Below are positions 9,179 to 16,787 of a stretch of 64,000 nucleotides of DNA, one piece after another (the first letter of the stretch is position 1; each line of letters opens with the position of its first letter). Location of the stretch: contig NZ_KI912472.1 of the NCBI RefSeq assembly GCF_000518685.1, positions 22,628 to 86,627 on the forward strand, written 5' to 3'. This stretch comes from Eubacterium xylanophilum ATCC 35991. GTDB lineage: Bacteria; Bacillota; Clostridia; Lachnospirales; Lachnospiraceae. The translations under genes and the position numbers were made by a program. Below the pieces are notes generated by a model, which was not told the DNA's origin, did no database searches, and worked only from the letters and a program-made list of their open reading frames with translations.

Positions 9179-9754
9179 TCACCCAATTACAACCCCATCT
9201 ACCTCTATATCAAACTCTTCCCCGGGGATTATTTCAACTCTTTGCTCCTCAAATGCCAGCATGTATTTCATCATATATGAGCCGTATTGTTCGAGGAAGC
9301 GGTCGTAGTATCCGCCACCATAGCCGATGCGGTTTCCCTGGTTATCAAAGGCAACGCCCGGGAGAAGCATCAAAACCCTTTTGAGGAGATTTGAACCAAA
9401 CAAATCTTCAAGATCAAGTGATTCAAAGTCAACTCCACCCGTTGGTTCCATTATTCCCATATAGCCTGGGTTCAGAGAGGATAAATCTGTCACTTCATAA
9501 AATCGCATAACCTTCTCTTCGGAGTATGTTTTGGGAAGAAAGAGTCTTTTTCCATCTCGGAGTATAGATTCATTTAGAGCAGCTGTATTTACTTCAGAAC
9601 GAAAAGAACAATATGACAAAACAATATCTGAGTTCAGATATTGTTTTGAATTGAGAACTTTATTCAATATTGTTGATGATTTGTTGCAGCGATCATCAAC
9701 GGAGAGTTTGTCTCTTGCTGCCAGAGCATTTTTTCTAATATCAGATTTATTCAT
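9179..9754 (-). CDS. 5-formyltetrahydrofolate cyclo-ligase
   Basis: This enzyme converts 5-formyl-THF with ATP to 5,10-methenyl-THF, recycling the storage folate. The C-terminal motif RIGYGGGYYDRFL is diagnostic, with LPKTY and VDGVVIG also fitting. I place the start at an ATG that overlaps the DUF896 stop by 8 bases (ATGAATAA), giving 191 residues and the standard N-terminus MNKSDIRKNAL. The open frame continues 14 codons upstream but that part overlaps the DUF896 coding sequence. It is the last gene of a translationally coupled run with proB and DUF896. Confidence 0.93.
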   Translation of the reverse strand: MNKSDIRKNALAARDKLSVDDRCNKSSTILNKVLNSKQYLNSDIVLSYCSFRSEVNTAALNESILRDGKRLFLPKTYSEEKVMRFYEVTDLSSLNPGYMGIMEPTGGVDFESLDLEDLFGSNLLKRVLMLLPGVAFDNQGNRIGYGGGYYDRFLEQYGSYMMKYMLAFEEQRVEIIPGEEFDIEVDGVVIG

Positions 9755-9965
9755 ATTGCCTTTGGCTCCTAGGTTTAAGTGGTCTGATTGTGCCATCCTT
9801 TTCCTGGATTGATACGTTGTCTAGGGAGGCACGGAGGTTTCTCCTGATTGATGCGACGTACTCCTGGCGAAGCTTTTGTTGTTCAGCTAGCTCCACTTCG
9901 GTAATTGTTCCTTCTTTTTTCTTTTTGTACAATTCATTGATTCTCTTAATCTTTTCATCAGTCAT
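9747..9965 (-). CDS. DUF896 (YnzC-family) small protein
   Basis: A 72-residue cytoplasmic protein of the DUF896/YnzC family, a two-helix fold seen across Firmicutes and linked to the SOS regulon in B. subtilis but without known biochemistry. The family signature is clear: KIKRINELYKKKKEGTITEV, a central QQKLRQEYV and R-NLR-LDN. The start overlaps the proB stop by 8 bases (ATGACTGA), and its own stop overlaps the next start by 8 bases, so all three genes are coupled. Confidence 0.92.
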   Translation of the reverse strand: MTDEKIKRINELYKKKKEGTITEVELAEQQKLRQEYVASIRRNLRASLDNVSIQEKDGTIRPLKPRSQRQYE

Positions 9966-10839
9966 TTTTATTCTCTCTCTTTTCTAAATAATTTTTTAGG
10001 TGGAAATGTTTGGTCTTGTGGGCCTTGAAAACAGTTCCGATTTCTTCGCCTTCTAGGAGACTTAGGATATTATTTACATCATCGCCGTTGATGATGGCCA
10101 TGTCGGTTCCGCCGTCGTTGGCGATACCGCCGGCGAAGATCTTGGAGCTCATCCCGCCTGTACCCACGTCTGAGGATGGTCCTTTTGCCATTTCGACGAA
10201 TTCATCGCTTATACTCTCCACATAAGGCACAAACTTTGCGTCTGGATTTTGATTTGGATCATCTGTATATAGGCCGTCGATATCGCTTAGTAGGACCAGT
10301 AAATCTGCTCCAGAGACAGCTGCAACTATAGCTGAGAGGGTGTCATTGTCTCCGAACTCGATCTCATCTGTGGCAACTGTATCATTTTCATTTACGATTG
10401 GAATTGTTCCATACTTTAGAAGTTCTTCAAATGTTCTTCTGGCATTGTGTCTGCACTGATCATCGACAATAGTATACTTTGTCATAAGTACCTGTGCAGT
10501 TTTCTGGTTATACTCTTGGAAGAGCTTTTGGTAGACTGTCATGAGGCGACTCTGTCCTACTGCAGCGCATGCCTGCTTTTGTTCAGTTGTCTCGGGTCTC
10601 TTCTCCAGTCCAAGGGCTTTTCTGCCTACGGCCACAGCCCCGGATGAAACGACAATAATGTCTTTTCCCTGGTTGTGAAGGTCTGTCAAGATTCTCACAA
10701 ATCTCTCCAATTTTATCAAGTTGAGGGCACCCGTTTCCTCATGTGTGATAGTGGATGAACCCACTTTAAATACGATTCTTTTCTTATCCTTAAATGTATC
10801 TCTAATCATTGTATTTGCGCGATTTAATCGCTCCTCCAT
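9958..10839 (-). CDS. proB: Glutamate 5-kinase (PUA-less form)
   Basis: First enzyme of proline synthesis; phosphorylates glutamate at the gamma carboxylate. The amino acid kinase fold is visible: KVGSS at the N-terminus, VVSSGAVAVGRK, IVNENDTVAT, GDNDTLSA, LLSDIDGLYT and the GTGGMSSKI substrate loop. At 293 residues it lacks the C-terminal PUA domain of E. coli ProB, as in a subset of Firmicute enzymes. The start is uncertain: the first ATG (10839) has no ribosome site before it and is itself followed by GGAGGAG. An ATG ten codons in (10809) fits homologues better and has that GGAGGAG upstream, separated by a small hairpin (see finding). Confidence 0.94.
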   Translation of the reverse strand: MEERLNRANTMIRDTFKDKKRIVFKVGSSTITHEETGALNLIKLERFVRILTDLHNQGKDIIVVSSGAVAVGRKALGLEKRPETTEQKQACAAVGQSRLMTVYQKLFQEYNQKTAQVLMTKYTIVDDQCRHNARRTFEELLKYGTIPIVNENDTVATDEIEFGDNDTLSAIVAAVSGADLLVLLSDIDGLYTDDPNQNPDAKFVPYVESISDEFVEMAKGPSSDVGTGGMSSKIFAGGIANDGGTDMAIINGDDVNNILSLLEGEEIGTVFKAHKTKHFHLKNYLEKRENKND

Positions 10840-10847
10840 TCTATTGA

Positions 10848-12443
10848 TTATATGCTCAGGACAATTTGCATTGCCACTCTTATTCCATCCATTGCCGCAG
10901 ACATTATTCCACCTGCGTATCCAGCTCCCTCACCACAGGGATATAGACCCTTAGCGGCGGGGCTGACAAGGTTCTCATCTCTTATGATTCTAACAGGGGA
11001 CGAGCTTCTTGTCTCTGTGCCAATCACAAGCGTATCATCATCGTCAAAGCCATCTATCTTATGGCCAAATTGTTCCATCCCTTCTATAATACCATTTGCG
11101 ATAAATGAAGGCAATGCTTTTCTCACATCGGCATAAGAATACTTTCCTTTGACACATGGCACAATCGGAGAAACTTTGTCACCGGTACCTTCCACCTTGA
11201 AGTCTCCAAATCTCTGAACCGGGATTTTGCCATCTGCCAATTCGAAGGCTTTTTTTTCTATACTTCTCTGAAGTTCCATGCCGGCGAGAACATTTTCCTC
11301 GTCTCCAAAGTCTTCAGGCTCCACTGACACTAGGATTGCACTGTTGGCAAAGCCTGAATCTCTCTTAAAATCGCTCATTCCGTTGACCACGAGCCGACCA
11401 TTTTCACTTGAGGCATTGACCACATATCCGCCGGGACACATGCAAAAACTATATACGCCTCGGCCATCGCTAGTTTTACCTGTCAACTTGTAATCTGCCG
11501 GTGGTAAACCGCTGTCGGTGACGCCGTACTGGGACTTATCAATATGACTTTGAAGGTGTTGGACTCTAACTCCCATGGCGAAGGGTTTTCGCTCCATCGG
11601 AATGCGAGTTTGGGATATGTATTCAAATGTATCTCTGGCGCTATGACCAATAGCCAAAACTACTGATTCCGCCGGAATCCGGTCTGTCGAACCATCACCA
11701 TACACAACCTCAACTCCGGTAATCCTATTGTCTTCAACACAAAAACCCGTCATCTTCGTATTAAACATATATTCGCCGCCCATGGCCTCTATCTTCTCTC
11801 GAATATTTTTCATGACAAATCTCAGGTTATCAGTGCCGATATGTGGCTTGGCTTGATAGAGAATCTCCTCTGGCGCACCATTTTCCACAAATACCCGCAA
11901 AACCCACTGATTCTTGCCGGTCTTGTCCTTGATATTGGTATTGAGTTTTCCATCGGAAAATGTTCCGGCGCCTCCCTCACCAAAGGAAACATTGGTATCG
12001 GGATCCAGTTTTCCCTCCTGCCAAAACCTATTAACCGCCTCTACTCGCTTATCTACGTCAGAACCTCTCTCAACTATTATAGGTTTATAGCCGCACTTGG
12101 CGAGAAAATATGCGCACATAACTCCAGCCGGTCCCGCACCTATTATCAGAATATTTTTTTCATATTTTCCTTTGTGATCTCTTATGAATTCATCTACCAA
12201 CTTATTCTCTTTATATGTGCTCAGTTCCCGCTTCCTTTTCAGCAATTCAGGCTCATTGTCGCACGAAAACGAAGCATTGATCTGATAGAATATTTCCGGT
12301 TTCTTTCTTGCATCAATGCTCTTTTTGAGAATCTTAATATCTCTAATTCTAACTCTATACTTTTTTTCGATTTTGTCTTTTATTACAGAGATAAGATCCC
12401 CTCGAACCTTATCATATCTAATTCTAATCTGACAAGATATCAC
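10848..12443 (-). CDS. COG2509 FAD-dependent oxidoreductase
   Basis: A 531-residue flavoprotein of the uncharacterised FAD-dependent dehydrogenase family (COG2509). A roughly 90-residue N-terminal region, rich in charged residues, precedes the Rossmann motif IIGAGPAGVMCAYFLA. Other FAD signatures include SFGEGGAGTFSDGKL, a GHSARDTF segment and a C-terminal PCGEGAGYAGG. The substrate is unknown. The start is GTG, overlapping the upstream BaiN-like gene by 20 bases, with GGAAAAG as ribosome site; the two flavoproteins are therefore coupled. Pairing with proB is common in Lachnospiraceae-type genomes as far as I recall, but no functional link is proven. Confidence 0.9.
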   Translation of the reverse strand: MISCQIRIRYDKVRGDLISVIKDKIEKKYRVRIRDIKILKKSIDARKKPEIFYQINASFSCDNEPELLKRKRELSTYKENKLVDEFIRDHKGKYEKNILIIGAGPAGVMCAYFLAKCGYKPIIVERGSDVDKRVEAVNRFWQEGKLDPDTNVSFGEGGAGTFSDGKLNTNIKDKTGKNQWVLRVFVENGAPEEILYQAKPHIGTDNLRFVMKNIREKIEAMGGEYMFNTKMTGFCVEDNRITGVEVVYGDGSTDRIPAESVVLAIGHSARDTFEYISQTRIPMERKPFAMGVRVQHLQSHIDKSQYGVTDSGLPPADYKLTGKTSDGRGVYSFCMCPGGYVVNASSENGRLVVNGMSDFKRDSGFANSAILVSVEPEDFGDEENVLAGMELQRSIEKKAFELADGKIPVQRFGDFKVEGTGDKVSPIVPCVKGKYSYADVRKALPSFIANGIIEGMEQFGHKIDGFDDDDTLVIGTETRSSSPVRIIRDENLVSPAAKGLYPCGEGAGYAGGIMSAAMDGIRVAMQIVLSI

Positions 12444-13608
12444 TTACTTTTCCTCCACTGATACTCTGGGCACATATTGCAGCTGTGGCAAATGCAAAGT
12501 GAAGATTGTATCCTCCACATTTTCCATCCACATCTAATAGCTCGCCGAGAAGATAAAGTCCGGGAGCTACTTTGGACTCCATATTGCTCATATCCACTTC
12601 CGAGATGAGCACTCCGCCGTGTGTGACCTGGGATCTCTCAAAGCCAAATGTTCCGCAAACAGGCACGCTAAATCGCTTCAAAAGCTCCTCATAACTGTGA
12701 CCCTCTCGGTGTAATTTGTTCATCACTCTCTGCCACTTATTATTTACGAGACATGTCAATGGATTGTCAACATTTTCAAGCCACTTGGCAAGTTGTTCTT
12801 CTTTCTTTTCCGGCAAGAAGTCTATCAGAATATTGACACTTTTCCCCTCATCAATAGCCTTTCCGGCCCTACCGGACAATTGGAATATAGGAATTCCTGA
12901 GATTCCATCCTTGACCATCTGGATTTCGCCGTACTCTTCTCCGAGAATCTTTCCATCTATCTCAAGTTTTGCTGTCCCCTGCATCCTGACGCCGGCAACA
13001 TCCTCTATGAAATTTTCTTTGGAGACAAGTCCTGTTAGGCTTGGATAAACCTTAGAAATCTTATGTCCAAGACTTCTAGCCAATTTATAACCCAAACCAC
13101 TTCCGCCTACATCGGGCCCCGCTTTTCCACCAGTGGCCAGTATGAGCTTATCACATTCATACTCCTTATCTCCATAGACTAAAAACTTACCATTCTTACA
13201 ACTAATTCTATTGGCCGTTACATCCGTAATTATATTTACACCTTTTTTCTCGCAGATTTCCTGTAACCTATCTCTAAATGTAATTGCCTGATTATTATAT
13301 GGATAATAGTATCCCTCTCTGTCACGAGATGGGATTCCTAGCTTAGAAAATAAGTCAATAATTCTCTGGTAATTATATTCTCTGAGAACATTTTCTACAA
13401 ATGTAGTGTCACCATCACAACTTTCATATTTTCCAATATCCATGCTGGAATTGGTAAAGTTGCATCTTCCATTTCCCGTGGATAGAAGCTTCCTTCCCAC
13501 CATCTTGTTCTTTTCAATAATTGTTGTATCTATGCCGCTTTGAGCAATCAGATATGCACATAACAAGCCTGATGCTCCACCGCCTATGATAATAACCTTA
13601 TCTGACAT
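12424..13608 (-). CDS. BaiN/HI0933-family NAD(P)/FAD-dependent oxidoreductase
   Basis: A 394-residue flavoprotein of the HI0933/BaiN (RdsA-type) family. Visible motifs are IIGGGASGLLCAYLIA at the N-terminus, GRKLLSTGNGRCNFTN just after it, LILATGGKAGPDVGGSGLGY in the middle, and a C-terminal GKCGGYNLHFAFATA. BaiN in Clostridium scindens was reported as a bile-acid delta-4/delta-6 reductase, but the family is broad and present in bacteria without bile metabolism, so substrate is open. GGAG lies 7 bases before the ATG. First gene of the flavoprotein-proB run. No promoter of its own is seen after the NlpC-gene terminator. Confidence 0.88.
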   Translation of the reverse strand: MSDKVIIIGGGASGLLCAYLIAQSGIDTTIIEKNKMVGRKLLSTGNGRCNFTNSSMDIGKYESCDGDTTFVENVLREYNYQRIIDLFSKLGIPSRDREGYYYPYNNQAITFRDRLQEICEKKGVNIITDVTANRISCKNGKFLVYGDKEYECDKLILATGGKAGPDVGGSGLGYKLARSLGHKISKVYPSLTGLVSKENFIEDVAGVRMQGTAKLEIDGKILGEEYGEIQMVKDGISGIPIFQLSGRAGKAIDEGKSVNILIDFLPEKKEEQLAKWLENVDNPLTCLVNNKWQRVMNKLHREGHSYEELLKRFSVPVCGTFGFERSQVTHGGVLISEVDMSNMESKVAPGLYLLGELLDVDGKCGGYNLHFAFATAAICAQSISGGKVSDILSD

Positions 13609-13641
13609 TGTGATTCTCCACTAATCTCTAAAATATTTAAA

Positions 13642-13665
13642 CAGACATGCCCTTAAGCATGTCTG
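13642..13665 (-). terminator. Terminator after the NlpC/P60 gene
   Basis: Perfect 9-bp stem CAGACATGC / GCATGTCTG with a 6-base loop, followed on the minus strand by TTTAAATATTTT. It lies between repeat copy C and the BaiN-like gene start. Confidence 0.75.
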
Positions 13666-13678
13666 CATAAATCTAATT

Positions 13679-13720
13679 GGAAACGCATACTGCTGGTCTT
13701 ACAAGCTTTGCTTGTAAGAC
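13679..13720 (-). repeat. Intergenic stem-loop repeat, copy C
   Basis: Minus-strand copy of the GTCTTAC...GTAAGACCAGC-nn-TATGCGTTTCC element. Here the loop is AAGCAAAGCTT, itself complementary, so the stem extends to about 11 bp. It begins one base past the NlpC/P60 stop codon. Confidence 0.75.
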
Positions 13721-13721
13721 A

Positions 13722-14945
13722 TTAATTCATAACTCGTCCTATCTTGACAGGATGTCTGTAATATGCTGTTGAAATCTTGATTCCATCTGTTGGATTACTT
13801 GCATGAATAACCATTCCGCCACCTATATACATGGCAACGTGATTGATTCTGCTTCCGTTGCTATAGAAGAACAAGTCTCCCGGCTTAGGGCTTGATACGC
13901 TTCTAGTACAACCTGCTTGTGCCGCAGCGTTGTGAGGAAGTGAGTGACCATATCTAGCATACAAACTCATGGTAAATCCAGAGCAATCTGTACCACCTGT
14001 AAGACTTGATCCGCCCCATACATATCTGTTGCCGAGGAACTTCTTGGCATACTCTACAATGGAAGCTTGTCCACTACTAACTCCACTTGACTTGCTAGCA
14101 GAAACTTTCTTGACTTTGACAGCTCTCTTAAGCGAGTACTCAGCGGTTACAAATTCCTTGGAGACAAATGCATAGTCGTCATCGACCATGATACAGATCC
14201 AAGCATCGAGATTCTTCTCTATCTCTTCCATTCCACCTGATCTCTTAACAGCTTTCTTAGAGATCTTCTGCTTCTTGATAATCTTCTCGATAAATGCCAT
14301 ATTGAGGTTTTCCTTGCAAATCTGGAACTCCTCTTCTGCCTCTATAATTGTATAAATAGGTGCTGTCATAGAAGGAAGCGCCCTAACTCTAAGTGAGTCT
14401 GCTCCAACCTCTACACAATCTCTACCAACCTTCGGTGCCAGCTTCTCAGCCGCCTTGTCAGTCACCAAATACTTGGACTTAACATATCCCTTTACTTTAC
14501 CGGATATAATCTTAGCCCATCCACCCTTGATCTTATAAACGTGACAACCGGAATTCTTAGTCATCTTACCGATTATACGACCTTTCTTGCTTGGCTTGCT
14601 TCTCACGTTGAGATATGTATCAACCTTACTTGCAATACCAAGTCTAGAGTAATTGAGATTGAGCTTAACATGTCCATCTTCTGTGATTGCCTCGCCAATC
14701 TCTGTAACTGCTGTCTCCACCTCTACTGTTGCTGTCTCCGGAACTGCCACAACTGCTGATGGAGTGATGCTGCCATTGGCAACATTCTCGCAGTACTTAT
14801 TTACAACGACATCGGTTCCCGCCATAGGTGTCTCTCTTGCGACCATAGCCGCTCTTATAGGAATTGCAGCTACGACAACTGCAATCGCACCAATGGCAAA
14901 CCACTTTATGTTTTTCTTAACAAAAACATCTTTAATATTCTTCAA
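13722..14945 (-). CDS. SH3-domain NlpC/P60 peptidoglycan hydrolase
   Basis: A 407-residue exported wall hydrolase, probably a gamma-D-Glu-diamino acid endopeptidase that cuts stem peptides. A signal or anchor segment lies at about 15-35. Bacterial SH3 domains follow (TYLNVRSKPSKKGRIIGKM around 111-130; DSLRVRALPSM around 185-195), then a charged linker. The C40 catalytic domain covers the last 115 residues, with Cys in TDCSGF, His in NHVAMYIG and the third residue in VIHAS. The start is TTG with AAGGTG six bases upstream. A near-consensus promoter (15010-15038) precedes it and the transcript ends at the 13642-13665 hairpin, so it is probably monocistronic. Confidence 0.92.
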   Translation of the reverse strand: MKNIKDVFVKKNIKWFAIGAIAVVVAAIPIRAAMVARETPMAGTDVVVNKYCENVANGSITPSAVVAVPETATVEVETAVTEIGEAITEDGHVKLNLNYSRLGIASKVDTYLNVRSKPSKKGRIIGKMTKNSGCHVYKIKGGWAKIISGKVKGYVKSKYLVTDKAAEKLAPKVGRDCVEVGADSLRVRALPSMTAPIYTIIEAEEEFQICKENLNMAFIEKIIKKQKISKKAVKRSGGMEEIEKNLDAWICIMVDDDYAFVSKEFVTAEYSLKRAVKVKKVSASKSSGVSSGQASIVEYAKKFLGNRYVWGGSSLTGGTDCSGFTMSLYARYGHSLPHNAAAQAGCTRSVSSPKPGDLFFYSNGSRINHVAMYIGGGMVIHASNPTDGIKISTAYYRHPVKIGRVMN

Positions 14946-15009
14946 AATATCACCTTTTTTAGTTTTATGATTCCTCTCGGAATTGTTACAAATTTGTTAC
15001 ACGATTTTA

Positions 15010-15038
15010 ATTATAACAATTCTTATCCTTTATGTCAA
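15010..15038 (-). promoter_or_regulatory. Consensus promoter for the NlpC/P60 gene
   Basis: Minus strand TTGACA (15033-15038), 17-base spacer, TATAAT (15010-15015): a perfect sigma-A consensus. A 5' leader of about 55 bases contains the repeated TTGTAACAA-like words TGTAACAAATTTGTAACA. Confidence 0.88.
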
Positions 15039-15048
15039 GTCCCCTTAT

Positions 15049-16674
15049 TTACATGCTATTTAAGAGTCCGTTCAAGCCCTTTTCCTCATATACTTTTTTA
15101 TAGTATTCCAATTCCTTCTTGATAATCAGATCAATCTCTCTCATTCCAAGTAACTCAACCGGCGCCTGATCATCAGTGAGAAGCTTATCTCCTTTTTTGT
15201 AGGGCGTTATATCATATTCAATCATAGACATAAACTCCCTCAACTGCGGAACATTTATCTTAGATATACCGGATCCAAACCTCCCCTCAAAGCTCCCCTT
15301 CTTCTTCGTCGCAAACAACTCTCTGTTGGTGGAGTACTTTACATCCACAGTCTGAACATCCGGGAAAACGCTGGCTATCGTGTCGCACATATAATCATTG
15401 ATGCTGTCTTTGGCACCCTCCGCTCTCATGTTGAGGTTGACAACCATTACGCCGTCCTCCTTCAAGTGAGCATAGACCTCCTCAAAGAACTCTCTGGATG
15501 ACATCTGAAAGGGAATTGTGATATCCTGATATGCATCAACCATAATGACATCATACTTCTCCTTATCAACCTTAATAAACGCCCTCCCGTCATAAGTCGT
15601 AACCTCAGCATTTCCCTTGGCACCAAAGTACTTTTCCGCAAGGCCGCTAATCTTGTCATCAATCTCCACACCCCTTATATTAAGCTTATCGGAGCCAAAA
15701 AAGTAGTTACACTGCTTGGCAAATGTTCCGGTACCCATACCAAGCACCAAAACATCACACTTTTTTTCATCTACACCTGCAGCTACCGGTGCTGCCATGG
15801 CATAATCATAGTACATGCCTGTCAATCCGGCTTTCTTGAGCGCGACGGACTGAACTCCAAACATAACATTGGTCGACAGACTCACAGAATTCTCATCTTC
15901 CTTGACCTGAGTGTAATTGTAGATTGACTCCCCTTCATATACGAGATTTTTCTCCCAAAAAGCAAAGTTACTCTTATTGCCCAAAATAGCACAAAGAACA
16001 AATACAATCAAAAATACAGCCAAACGAACCATATTTCTTCTCACACAGACAAAATAAATAATTCCTATGAGAAGTATAATTCCCGAAAATACCAGAAATG
16101 TAACGGCTGTACCCACAGCAGGGATTGTCACGAAGGTCGGTAAAAATGTTCCGATAATGCTTCCAATGGTATTGGCGGCTCCGAGAGTTCCCACTACCTT
16201 TCCATTGTCCTCCAAATTGCTGGTAGTATACTTAACAAGAGAAGGCGTAACTGTTCCAAGTAAGAACAGCGGAAATACAAATATAACCATGCAGGCTATA
16301 AAAGCGGCTATAACCAAAAATCCGGTGTTAATTGTCAACACCAATGCCCCCGATATAAATACAATTATATATTTACCAAGTACCGGTATCACGGCTATCC
16401 ATATGGCAGCAATGACAATCCTCATATATAATTTATCAGGATTTGGATCCTTGTCTGCGCTGCGCCCGCCATAGAGGTTTCCCGCAGCCATAGCAATCAT
16501 AATCGTTCCAATAATTATGGTCCAAACTATCTGAGACGAGGAAAAGTAGGGAGCCAAAAGTCGGCTAGCCCCAAGCTCTACTGCCATAACAGCCATTCCG
16601 GCAAAAAACTCTGTTATATATAAAAATATTCTGTTTTTTAATATCTTAGTTTCTTTTTCATTAGTATCTTCCAC
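15049..16674 (-). CDS. Membrane-fused spermidine-synthase-like protein
   Basis: A 541-residue fusion of an N-terminal membrane part and a C-terminal spermidine-synthase-like domain. The first ~210 residues hold about seven hydrophobic segments (AGMAVMAVELGASRLLAPYF is typical of the fused family). The C-terminal domain has the SAM-methyltransferase-like fold: VLVLGMGTGTFAK, VTTYDGRAFI and YDVIMVDAYQD. Polyamine synthesis is possible, but many such fusions are of unknown function. I set the start at GTG 16674 because AGGAG lies 8 bases upstream. The longer frame from ATG 16734 would translate through repeat copy B. No promoter is visible between this gene and the LRR-gene terminator. Confidence 0.85.
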   Translation of the reverse strand: MEDTNEKETKILKNRIFLYITEFFAGMAVMAVELGASRLLAPYFSSSQIVWTIIIGTIMIAMAAGNLYGGRSADKDPNPDKLYMRIVIAAIWIAVIPVLGKYIIVFISGALVLTINTGFLVIAAFIACMVIFVFPLFLLGTVTPSLVKYTTSNLEDNGKVVGTLGAANTIGSIIGTFLPTFVTIPAVGTAVTFLVFSGIILLIGIIYFVCVRRNMVRLAVFLIVFVLCAILGNKSNFAFWEKNLVYEGESIYNYTQVKEDENSVSLSTNVMFGVQSVALKKAGLTGMYYDYAMAAPVAAGVDEKKCDVLVLGMGTGTFAKQCNYFFGSDKLNIRGVEIDDKISGLAEKYFGAKGNAEVTTYDGRAFIKVDKEKYDVIMVDAYQDITIPFQMSSREFFEEVYAHLKEDGVMVVNLNMRAEGAKDSINDYMCDTIASVFPDVQTVDVKYSTNRELFATKKKGSFEGRFGSGISKINVPQLREFMSMIEYDITPYKKGDKLLTDDQAPVELLGMREIDLIIKKELEYYKKVYEEKGLNGLLNSM

Positions 16675-16691
16675 GATATTATCTCCTAATT

Positions 16692-16732
16692 GTCTTACGA
16701 ACGACGTGAGTAAGACCAGCGGTATGCGTTTC
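16692..16732 (+). repeat. Intergenic stem-loop repeat, copy B
   Basis: GTCTTAC, loop GAACGACGTGA, GTAAGAC, then CAGCGGTATGCGTTTC. It lies in the 5' leader of the spermidine-synthase-like gene, ending a few bases from that gene's ribosome site, in the orientation opposite to the gene. Confidence 0.75.
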
Positions 16733-16740
16733 ATTGCAAA

Positions 16741-16772
16741 ATACCGGAGAGAAATATAATTCTCTCCGGTAT
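16741..16772 (-). terminator. Terminator of the LRR surface-protein gene
   Basis: Perfect 13-bp stem ATACCGGAGAGAA / TTCTCTCCGGTAT with a 6-base A/T loop, 15 bases past the LRR stop codon. The U tract after it (TTTT) is short. Confidence 0.85.
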
Positions 16773-16787
16773 ATATCTCTAAGTTAA

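Noticed and set aside
14653-14970. Plus-strand open frame of 105 codons over the NlpC/P60 5' end
   Set aside because: Antisense to a well-supported gene with Ala/Thr-rich translation; no ribosome site or promoter found.
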